34,941 nt of DNA from JAFDVL01 sp043736395 (GTDB lineage: Bacteria > Acidobacteriota > Blastocatellia > RBC074), in contig JAYTCQ010000082.1 of assembly GCA_043736395.1 (NCBI GenBank), positions 1-34,941 of the forward strand, written 5' to 3'. A program made the position numbers and the translations under genes. Shown here in pieces: positions 1 through 6,456 of the stretch; positions within the stretch are counted from its first letter, which is position 1, and each line of letters starts with the position of its first letter. The notes beneath the pieces were generated by a model. It did not search any database. It was not told where the DNA came from and saw only the letters and a list, made by a program, of their open reading frames with translations.

Positions 1-18
1 CTAATCTTGTAGGGGTTT
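1..18 (+). repeat. Left terminal inverted repeat of the IS4 element
   Basis: Begins CTAATCTTGTAGGGG and is the exact reverse complement of 1366-1383. The transposase stop codon starts at its last base. Confidence 0.9.
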
Positions 19-1172
19 CAGGAAGAGTTCGCATTAAACCCAAGTTTGAGATAATGAAAACGTTCCAAGGCCATGGCGAGCATTTTAATGCCCGGCATGG
101 GTTGTCGTGTGGAAGGGGCAAAGCCGACCAGTTTCGCTAATGCCAACGTAACTTCTTTGACCGTGGTCAGTGTTTTTTTACTGGTCGCTTCCAATATCTT
201 TATTTCCTGTTCGGCAAAACATTTCGTCGCGGCGGCGTCTTGTTCGTGCCGTGTCAGGTAGACAATCGCTAGAATTTGCCACGCCACGACCGAATAAAAA
301 GCCAGCGCATTGAGCGTCGTGGCTAAATCATCAAACTGGAGTTTCTCCACTTCCAAGGCTCCCGATTTGAGCGTGTAGTGCAATCGCTCAATCCGCCACC
401 GCAACGAATAAAAATAAGTGATCCGCTCCATTTCCAGGACGCTCGTCACGGGTAAGCTCGTCAATAAATACCAGACGACACGCTCTTCCGGATTAAAAAT
501 ACTTTTCCCCTGATGATCAAAAGAATCTATTTCTTCCGCGATCACCAGCGATAATCCGTTTGTTTTCTGGCCCGCACCGGACAGCACATTCACCGCTCCA
601 CCTTGCAGCGAAAGTACCAGCGTAATTTCCTTATTCTGGCGCGTGATGACGACTCGCTTTTCTCCCACCACCGGCAATTTCCCTGTCATTTCTTCTAATT
701 TCGCCACTTCTCCCGAATGGAGCACTTCCATCTTTCTCGGCTCATGCACTCGCACCAGTAGCTCGATTCCAGACGCACGCTCCGCTTGAAAAAATTCAAA
801 AATATCCGCTTCCCGATCCTGCATCAAAACGACTGTTTTCTCCGTCCCGCCCAATTCCCGATTGACGATTTGCAAGCCTTTGCCCCATCTCTCACTCTCT
901 TTTTTCCCTTGATACGGATGACTGCTTTCGCGCGACCAGTACTCCTGTCCCAGTAATCCCAACGGCATCCCCCTCTCACTCATCGCTAACAAATTATGCT
1001 GCATGATCCCTTTGACCTTGCCCTGTATTTTCCCTAACCCCTCCATCGCCTGCTGCCCACTGTAGTTGTAATACGTCGTATCCTGCGCCACCAGCAGATA
1101 CTCTCCGTCACTGGCACTGATCCGTTCTTTCGTTGCTCTGACATGTCCTTCCTGCATCACACCTGGTTTCAT
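18..1172 (-). CDS. IS4-family DDE transposase (main reading frame)
   Basis: This is a DD(E) transposase of the IS4 family, which cuts and joins the ends of the IS. The DDE residues are visible: first Asp in QDTTYYNY (near residue 30), second Asp in DREADIFEFF, and Glu in the signature Y-x2-R-x3-E-x6-K (YSLRWRIERLHYTLK), which fits the YREK consensus exactly. The first ATG in this frame is at 1172, but homology-like sequence continues upstream in the same frame (SQCLGNSFRQTVAGIFADRR), so the true protein is longer. That upstream part has no ATG, GTG or TTG start. The only good start, ATG at 1330, lies in another frame and joins by a -1 shift at an A7 run. The element is therefore either frameshift-regulated or broken near its N-terminus. 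Confidence 0.9.
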   Translation of the reverse strand: MKPGVMQEGHVRATKERISASDGEYLLVAQDTTYYNYSGQQAMEGLGKIQGKVKGIMQHNLLAMSERGMPLGLLGQEYWSRESSHPYQGKKESERWGKGLQIVNRELGGTEKTVVLMQDREADIFEFFQAERASGIELLVRVHEPRKMEVLHSGEVAKLEEMTGKLPVVGEKRVVITRQNKEITLVLSLQGGAVNVLSGAGQKTNGLSLVIAEEIDSFDHQGKSIFNPEERVVWYLLTSLPVTSVLEMERITYFYSLRWRIERLHYTLKSGALEVEKLQFDDLATTLNALAFYSVVAWQILAIVYLTRHEQDAAATKCFAEQEIKILEATSKKTLTTVKEVTLALAKLVGFAPSTRQPMPGIKMLAMALERFHYLKLGFNANSS

Positions 1173-1276
1173 TCGTCTGTCCGCAAAGATTCCCGCTACC
1201 GTCTGCCGAAAACTATTCCCCAGACACTGCGAGAACGATTGCCGATTCTTTTCCGTTGATAATTCAAACGCTTTTT

Positions 1277-1330
1277 CTAAACTTTTTTTATTTGGGGGCG
1301 AAATTCTCGCAGTCTTGTAAATTCACTCAT
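1277..1330 (-). other. Transposase N-terminal frame with A7 slippery site
   Basis: An ATG at 1330, preceded by AAAAGG, opens a 17-codon frame (MSEFTRLREFRPQIKK plus V) ending at TAG 1277-1279. It contains the heptamer A AAA AAA (bases 1283-1289) in the phase required for -1 slippage. Slipping there enters the main transposase frame (SLEKAFELSTEKNR...) and gives a fused protein of about 437 residues, a usual IS4 length. The alternatives are transcriptional slippage on A7 or an inactivating indel. Confidence 0.55.
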
Positions 1331-1365
1331 ATCCTTTTACTTTATTCCTTCTCTTTCTCTTTTCA

Positions 1366-1383
1366 AAACCCCTACAAGATTAG
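1366..1383 (-). repeat. Right terminal inverted repeat of the IS4 element
   Basis: Perfect 18-base reverse complement of bases 1-18. It lies 36 bases upstream of the ATG at 1330. Confidence 0.9.
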
Positions 1384-1403
1384 ATGCAGCGGAGGGGAGT
1401 TTT

Positions 1404-1420
1404 CGAGGGCGTTGCCCTCG
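1404..1420. repeat. Short perfect hairpin next to the IS right end
   Basis: CGAGGGC-GTT-GCCCTCG forms a 7-bp stem with a 3-base loop, 20 bases outside the IS end. It has no T-tract, so it looks more like a REP-type palindrome than a terminator. A weaker stem (TCGTAA/TTACGA) follows near 1483-1503. Confidence 0.5.
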
Positions 1421-1538
1421 ATTGATAATCCTAATGCTAAGGACTCGCGGTGAATTTACGCCTTATTGACAACCTCAACCCTTCGTAAAATTTCAACTTA
1501 CGAGGGGGGCAATTTGACCATTTTTATTATTAATTTAC

Positions 1539-2456
1539 ATGAAAAAACATCCTACTAATTTATTGCTCACCCTTTGCTTCTTTCTACCTTGCACTTTATT
1601 CGCTCAAGCGTTACCCCCTGGAATCAAATCAGAAATAGAAATAATAGCCCTGCTAAGCAGAGCGGAAAAAATTGCAGTAGCTGTATATGACCTACAAACA
1701 AAAAAGCACATTCTATTGAATGAAAAAGCTGTTTTTCACGCCGCGAGTACAATGAAACTTCCCGTGATGATGGAGTTATTTCGTACTGCCAAACGTGGAC
1801 AATTTGATGAAAAAATTATTCTCAAAAATTCGTTTTCTAGCATCGTGGATGGCAGTGAATATCAACTGAGCCCTGACGATGACAGCGATAGTGACCTCTA
1901 CAAAAAAATCGGACAGTCCGTTCCCATGCGTGAATTAATCCCACGGATGATTACCCGCAGCAGCAATCTGGCTACCAACATTTTGATCGAACGCGCTAAA
2001 GCTGAAAACGTGATGACATTGATGAAAAAATTAGGCGCGAATGACATTCAGGTCAGACGCGGTGTCGAAGACAACAAAGCATTTCGCGCCGGATTGAATA
2101 ATACGACTACGGCGTATGATTTGATGTTGTTATTGAAAGTGATAGCTGAGAAAAAATTAATGAATGCGGCGGCGGGCGAAGAAATGATTTCGATTTTATC
2201 AAATCAGGAATTCAACGAAGGAATTCCGGCAGGAATCACAAAAGGTATTAAAATCGCCCATAAAACAGGCTCCATCACAAAAATTTATCACGATGCGGCG
2301 ATTGTTTTTCCGCCCAAACGTAAGCCGTACATTATTGTTATTTTGACGCGTGGATTTGAGAAGGAAACGGAAGCACACCAGATCGTCGCAGAAATTTCAC
2401 GGGTAATTTGGGAGAATTTCAACGCAAAGGGACAAAGGGTCAAGGGAACAAAGTAA
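1539..2456 (+). CDS. Secreted class A beta-lactamase-like serine hydrolase
   Basis: This is a secreted penicillin-binding-fold serine hydrolase, possibly a class A beta-lactamase. It has an N-terminal signal peptide (residues 1 to about 23, ending LFAQA). The motifs are S70-T-M-K73, SSN at 141-143 (in place of SDN) and KTGS at 242-245, in the right order and spacing. The omega loop is atypical: E177 in GVEDNKAFRAGLNN is two residues closer to the following TTT than in TEM-type enzymes, so activity on beta-lactams is not assured. At 305 residues it has normal family length. The last 11 residues (NAKGQRVKGTK) are encoded by one arm of a palindromic repeat shared with the convergent S41 gene, so they look like a later addition. 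It is transcribed alone, with the IS element upstream. Confidence 0.88.
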   Translation: MKKHPTNLLLTLCFFLPCTLFAQALPPGIKSEIEIIALLSRAEKIAVAVYDLQTKKHILLNEKAVFHAASTMKLPVMMELFRTAKRGQFDEKIILKNSFSSIVDGSEYQLSPDDDSDSDLYKKIGQSVPMRELIPRMITRSSNLATNILIERAKAENVMTLMKKLGANDIQVRRGVEDNKAFRAGLNNTTTAYDLMLLLKVIAEKKLMNAAAGEEMISILSNQEFNEGIPAGITKGIKIAHKTGSITKIYHDAAIVFPPKRKPYIIVILTRGFEKETEAHQIVAEISRVIWENFNAKGQRVKGTK

Positions 2457-2504
2457 TTCCATCTTTTAATTCTTTGACCCCTTGTCCCCTTGCCTCTTTG
2501 CGTT
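2421..2504. repeat. Heptamer-built inverted repeat across two convergent gene ends
   Basis: The left arm 2421-2453 and right arm 2472-2504 pair at 27 of 33 positions. Each arm reads as successive 7-base units (AAGGGAC-like on the left, CCCTTGT-like on the right). The repeat includes the stop codons of both convergent genes and encodes a similar basic C-terminal tail in each. It could act as a bidirectional terminator. Confidence 0.75.
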
Positions 2505-3752
2505 AAAAATCCGTCCCGCATCATCCGCCCCCAGCACCAATCCCGAAAGAAAAAACGCTCGCGACAAAACCGGATCATAACGGTTCATTAAATCCATCGA
2601 AGTCGGTAACAAAATCTCATCAGGAGTGACGCCGATTTTTTCGAGGCTGTTGCCGTCCGGCATCAGAATTTCTGCGATGGACATTGAACCAAACGGAGTC
2701 TTCTTCGCTTTCATCACTGCCCCGCGTGTCCGGTCTCCGATAATTTTCCCACGTTTTTCTAGTTGAATTATTCTCGCAAAATGTTCCGCCGCCGAACCTG
2801 AATCGCTGTCTACTAAAACAATTAATTTCCCTTTAAAACCTGCATTTCCGATTGGCTGAACCATCAAGGCTTTTGTTTCCTTGCGATTTTTTTCTGTCCC
2901 GATTTTCACTTCGTGATCGAAAAAATAACGAAGAAAATATTCCAGCGCATCCGCTTCACCACCGCGATTGCCACGCAAATCCAGCACGAGCGATTGATGC
3001 TTTTTTGCTCTGGTCATAAACAAATCAATCTCTAAATTCGTAAGATAAAAATCAGGTATTTTCCAAGCCAAAAGTATCGAACTGACTGAATGAAAACGAT
3101 GATTTTCCAGTGCATTCGCGGACGTCAATTTTGAAAAATTCCATTCCTCATCGACTGGAATTAATTTCATTCCGGCATCCACATCCGGCATTACCTTCAC
3201 TTCAATTTCGCGGACTTTCCCGTCCGAAGTTTGCAGCAGCAACGTCGCGCTATTCTGCGGACGCAGCACATAATACAAATATTTTATCGTCCAAAGATTA
3301 TTGTTAGTGGGCGTAATTCCATCCAGCTTTACAATTTGATCTCCGGCTTTCAATCCTTTTTTTTCTGCCTCGCTGCCAGGCTCGACTGAAGTTATCAAAC
3401 AACGATTTCCGATCATTTGCATCCGCCAACCATAATTAATCGGCATTACTACGGAAGGCAAATATACCGTATGCGAATCTTCGAATTTTAATAACACTGC
3501 GGCAAGGGCTTCGTGTGCCTGATTCCAATTGGAGGCAGCTTTTATGCGGTCATCGGCTTGTTTACAGAGATCGTCAAATTCAACTTTGCGCAGCTTGGGA
3601 TCGTAGTATTCTTCTTTCACAATCGTCTTCATTTGCTTCAATAATTCCCGCGCCGTCTGACGATCCGGCACCGAAAAATTCTGCGCAAAAGCACTCAGCG
3701 AAAAGACGGCAAGCAAAAATAACAGTTGAAGTTGAGGCCAATGAAAATTCAT
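2466..3752 (-). CDS. S41-family (C-terminal processing type) peptidase with PDZ domain
   Basis: This is an exported serine protease of the S41/tail-specific family. It has a signal peptide (1-23, ending SAFAQ), an N-terminal helical region, a PDZ domain at about 105-155 (EPGSEAEKKGLKAGDQIVKLDG), and an S41 catalytic domain with LVLDLRGNRGG (255-265) and the nucleophile region VDSDSGSAAEHFA, where S320 is the expected catalytic serine. At 428 residues it is close to family size. The start is the ATG at 3752, which gives a clean signal peptide, although no clear Shine-Dalgarno sequence is visible. The tail NAKRQGDKGSKN is encoded by the repeat at 2472-2504 and resembles the tail of the neighbouring beta-lactamase-like protein. 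The substrate is unknown. Confidence 0.88.
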   Translation of the reverse strand: MNFHWPQLQLLFLLAVFSLSAFAQNFSVPDRQTARELLKQMKTIVKEEYYDPKLRKVEFDDLCKQADDRIKAASNWNQAHEALAAVLLKFEDSHTVYLPSVVMPINYGWRMQMIGNRCLITSVEPGSEAEKKGLKAGDQIVKLDGITPTNNNLWTIKYLYYVLRPQNSATLLLQTSDGKVREIEVKVMPDVDAGMKLIPVDEEWNFSKLTSANALENHRFHSVSSILLAWKIPDFYLTNLEIDLFMTRAKKHQSLVLDLRGNRGGEADALEYFLRYFFDHEVKIGTEKNRKETKALMVQPIGNAGFKGKLIVLVDSDSGSAAEHFARIIQLEKRGKIIGDRTRGAVMKAKKTPFGSMSIAEILMPDGNSLEKIGVTPDEILLPTSMDLMNRYDPVLSRAFFLSGLVLGADDAGRIFNAKRQGDKGSKN

Positions 3753-3818
3753 GAATAGTTGAGAAGTGGGGCGAGGCAGGATTATTCAGGAAGATGTGAA
3801 ATGACGCAAGGTAAAGGA

Positions 3819-3925
3819 CGGAAAAAGAGTAGACGGGAGGCGGTAGACGGTAGGGAGGCTTGAGAGGTATCCGTTTCACTGCGGGAGAAGCTACCGTCTA
3901 CTGTCTCCCCTCTACTCTTTTTCCG
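3819..3925. repeat. Heptamer-built inverted repeat (GTAGACG type)
   Basis: Arms 3819-3853 and 3891-3925 pair at 32 of 35 positions around a 37-base loop. Each arm is a string of 7-base units (GTAGACG, GGAGGCG, GTAGACG and their complements). It lies between the S41 gene start and the end of the thioesterase gene, stopping 2 bases short of the latter. Confidence 0.85.
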
Positions 3926-3926
3926 A

Positions 3927-4349
3927 TTACTCACTTGCAGCAACCCGCATCATCGTCGCCAGAATGGTCGCCACTACTTTTTCTGCTCCGTTATTCACCG
4001 CAAAAACATCTCCACTACAACAAACGGAAAGCGTGCGACCAGATTTATTCACGCGTCCTCTGGCAATTAATTTTTCACCTTTCGCCGGAGCGACAAAATT
4101 TATTTTGTATTCCACGCTCACAACTTCAGAACCTTCCGGCATCATCGTCAAAGCTGCGTATCCACAGGCCGTATCGCCAATCGCCGCAACGACGGCACCG
4201 TGAACATACCCATGTTGCTGCGTCAATTTCGGATCCGTTTCAAGCTCAATTTCGATTTCCCCTGCCGCGACTCTTGTTAATCGTGCACCGATAGTTTGTA
4301 AAAATCCCTGACGGTTGAAGCTCTCAGCGATGTGTTTTGATATTGTCAT
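3927..4349 (-). CDS. PaaI-like hotdog-fold thioesterase
   Basis: This is a small hotdog-fold acyl-CoA thioesterase of the PaaI/YbgC-like superfamily, expected to be cytoplasmic and multimeric. The characteristic segment is HGYVHGAVVAAIGDTACGYAA, with the HG(x)VHG motif and the acidic residue of the central helix (D in IGDTA), followed by VEYKINFVAPAKGEKLIARG. I chose the ATG at 4349 (MTISKHIAES), giving 140 residues, the usual family length. A longer frame from ATG 4418 adds 23 acidic residues (MDSGNSGDLEAF...) not expected for the family. An AAGAAG lies upstream of 4349. The acyl substrate cannot be told from sequence. Confidence 0.85.
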   Translation of the reverse strand: MTISKHIAESFNRQGFLQTIGARLTRVAAGEIEIELETDPKLTQQHGYVHGAVVAAIGDTACGYAALTMMPEGSEVVSVEYKINFVAPAKGEKLIARGRVNKSGRTLSVCCSGDVFAVNNGAEKVVATILATMMRVAASE

Positions 4350-4541
4350 GCTAACTTCTTGCCACTGAAAAAAATTATTGTCAAACGCTTCTAAATCACC
4401 AGAATTACCACTATCCATCTCACAAGAAAGTTTTGCGACGAGTTACTCGCTTCGCACTTTACGTGCATTGAGATTGAGTCTTGAGTTAAAATGCTGACAC
4501 TCCTCTAGTAAAATTTGCTTCCGATCAGTGAGGTCATAATC

Positions 4542-6368
4542 ATGAAGGTCCGCATTGTGAAATTCAGTAAGCTCTCCCTGCTTCTACTGCTGGTATTTGT
4601 GTTGATGCCACAAATGATTTCGCAGGCTCAACAGGATCGCGCTCTCAAAGTAGTAGAACAAACCACTCCCGTCAAAGATCAACGCATAGCCCTGATTATT
4701 GGCAATGGCGATTATGCGCAAGGCTCCCTGACGAATGCTGTCAATGATGCGCAGGATGTGGCGGCGACCCTCCGCACCGCCGAGTTTGAAGTTCTCTACG
4801 GCGAAAACCAGAATCGCCGCCAGATGCGTGAATTGATCCGGCAGTTTGGCGAAAAGATTCGCGGCGGCGGAGTTGGGCTGTTCTATTACGCCGGACATGG
4901 AGTGCAAGTAAACAACACGAATTTCCTCATCCCCATTGGCTCTGAGATCACCAAAGAAACCGAAGTTGAAGATGAAGCGATTAGCGTGAATTTCGTGCTG
5001 GCGCAAATGGAGGACGCCCGCAATAAACTCAATATCGTAATTCTGGACGCCTGCCGCAATAATCCATTTGCGCGCAGCTCCCGTTCAGGGACACGCGGTT
5101 TAGCGGTGACTCGCGGCGCGCCGACCGGAACGCTTGTGGCGTACGCGACCGCCGCCGATAATGTCGCCAGTGATGGAAAAGGACGCAACGGACTGTTTAC
5201 GCAGGAACTGCTGGCGAACCTGAAGACGCCGGGGCTGACGCTGGAATCAATCTTCCGCCGCACCCGCACCAATGTGCGCAGCAAGTCCAATGGGCAACAA
5301 GTGCCATACGAATACACCTCAGTTGAAGGCGAAGATTTTTTCTTTCTGGCGCCTTCTACTGCTCCACTACCACTGCCAGTAACGCCGACAGCTCCAACGC
5401 CCACAGTTGTGACACCTGTGGTTGCAGTGCCTGATCCCGCAGTTGTGACTGCGCGGTCTGGCACGAAGTCAACCATGCGAATGAGCGTGGCGGGCGTACC
5501 GCTGACCGCTATGAGTTTTGTGACCGCCAGCGCAGACGCAACCGGAAGTGTTACGAACCAGCGGCAGGAGCAATGTTTTAGCTTCATTGAAGATTTGGGC
5601 AACGGAGTAAAATTAACGATGGTAGAAATTCCGGGCGGGGCATTTCTAATGGGCTTGACGAATAGCGCGGCACAAGAAATGTTAGACGACGCCAAACGCC
5701 ATAACAAAAAAGCAAAATCCGATTGGTTCGGCTGGGCACAGCCGCAACATCCGGTGAGCATTGGCGAGTTTGCGATGGGAAAATATGAAGTGACGCAAGC
5801 GCAATGGCAGGCAATCATGGGAACCAACCCGTCAAACGTCAAACGCGATGATCTGCCGGTAGAACAGGTAAATTGGGAAGATGCACAGGAATTCTGCCGC
5901 AAGCTGAGCAAGCTAACGGGGCGTAATTACCGCTTACCGACCGAAGCCGAATGGGAATATGCGGCGCGGGCGGGAACAACTACGGCCTTTGCTTTTGGCG
6001 ATACGATCAGCCCTCTACTCGTGAACTACGATGGAACTTATCCCTACAAACAAGCCCTCAAAATGAATTCCCCCTATAAGATCGTAGGGGTGGGAAGTTT
6101 AGGCCTGGCGAATGGATTCGGGTTGTATGACATGCACGGAAACGTCTGGGAATGGTGCGAAGATGTGTGGCACGAAAGTTATGCGAGCGCACCGGTTGAC
6201 GGCTCCGCCTGGTTAACTGGCGGTGACGCAGATTACCGCGTCATGCGGGGCGGTTCGTGGGTTGACAGCGGATGGTACTGCCACGTTGCCAATCGAGGCA
6301 GACATGCACCCGACGTTCGACACGGCAATGGCGGTCTTCGTGTGGTAGTGTCCGCCAAGACGCAGTAG
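4542..6368 (+). CDS. Caspase-like (C14) peptidase fused to FGE-sulfatase domain
   Basis: This is an exported two-domain protein. A signal segment at 1 to about 30 is followed by a caspase-fold peptidase C14 domain (about 46-260), with catalytic H119 in FYYAGHG and C171 in LDACRNNPF. A Pro/Thr/Val-rich linker follows, then a formylglycine-generating-enzyme-type domain (about 353-608) with MVEIPGGAFLMG, EVTQAQWQAIMG, RLPTEAEWEYAARAG, GLYDMHGNVWEWCED and RGGSW. FGE-type domains outside true FGE often serve as ligand-binding C-type-lectin folds. The start is the ATG at 4542, with GAGG about 10 bases upstream. A TTG at 4515 would add nine residues before the signal. The last 40 residues resemble a DGR variable region. 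The kinase gene follows after 88 bases on the same strand and may be co-transcribed. Confidence 0.9.
   Translation: MKVRIVKFSKLSLLLLLVFVLMPQMISQAQQDRALKVVEQTTPVKDQRIALIIGNGDYAQGSLTNAVNDAQDVAATLRTAEFEVLYGENQNRRQMRELIRQFGEKIRGGGVGLFYYAGHGVQVNNTNFLIPIGSEITKETEVEDEAISVNFVLAQMEDARNKLNIVILDACRNNPFARSSRSGTRGLAVTRGAPTGTLVAYATAADNVASDGKGRNGLFTQELLANLKTPGLTLESIFRRTRTNVRSKSNGQQVPYEYTSVEGEDFFFLAPSTAPLPLPVTPTAPTPTVVTPVVAVPDPAVVTARSGTKSTMRMSVAGVPLTAMSFVTASADATGSVTNQRQEQCFSFIEDLGNGVKLTMVEIPGGAFLMGLTNSAAQEMLDDAKRHNKKAKSDWFGWAQPQHPVSIGEFAMGKYEVTQAQWQAIMGTNPSNVKRDDLPVEQVNWEDAQEFCRKLSKLTGRNYRLPTEAEWEYAARAGTTTAFAFGDTISPLLVNYDGTYPYKQALKMNSPYKIVGVGSLGLANGFGLYDMHGNVWEWCEDVWHESYASAPVDGSAWLTGGDADYRVMRGGSWVDSGWYCHVANRGRHAPDVRHGNGGLRVVVSAKTQ
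6246..6350 (+). other. Candidate DGR variable region in the FGE C-terminus
   Basis: After RGGSW, the codons at positions that vary in DGR target proteins are mainly NNC/NNT (GTT, GAC, AGC, TAC, CAC, GTT, GGC, CAT, GTT, CAC, GGC, AAT, GGC), as expected from AAC/AAT template codons. They sit in a fixed frame of ANR, PD, R and GLRVV. No reverse transcriptase and no A-rich template copy was seen in the window. An ordinary, non-diversified FGE tail looks similar, so this is tentative. Confidence 0.35.
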
Positions 6369-6456
6369 CGGAGATAGTAATTGTGTTAGAATTTTCAATC
6401 AGACATGATGTTGATGCGCGGGAAAGTCAAAAAGTTAAAATAACAAATAATTCTAA

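Larger units (their letters stand above)
1..1383 (-). mobile_element. IS4-family insertion sequence, near complete
   Basis: The element is defined by 18-base terminal inverted repeats (positions 1-18 and 1366-1383) that match perfectly, enclosing one transposase gene on the minus strand that ends inside the left repeat. Length of about 1.38 kb fits the IS4 family. The left end coincides with the first base of the window, so the outer flank and any target-site duplication cannot be checked. The element lies just upstream of a beta-lactamase-like gene and points away from it. Confidence 0.9.

Noticed and set aside
1256..1453. Plus-strand 65-codon frame across the IS right end
   Set aside because: It crosses the terminal inverted repeat and is antisense to the transposase N-terminus, with no ribosome site.
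3860..4294. Plus-strand 144-codon frame opposite the thioesterase
   Set aside because: It begins inside a palindromic repeat and is antisense to a clear hotdog-fold gene.
4886..5911. Long minus-strand open frame of 341 residues inside the caspase-FGE gene
   Set aside because: It is antisense to a gene with clear domains, is rich in Ser/Cys/Arg as expected of a shadow frame, and has no recognisable domain.
6369..6456. Template repeat or reverse transcriptase next to the DGR-like tail
   Set aside because: The gap is only 88 bases and holds no A-rich copy of the tail. No reverse-transcriptase frame with a YxDD motif was found in the window.
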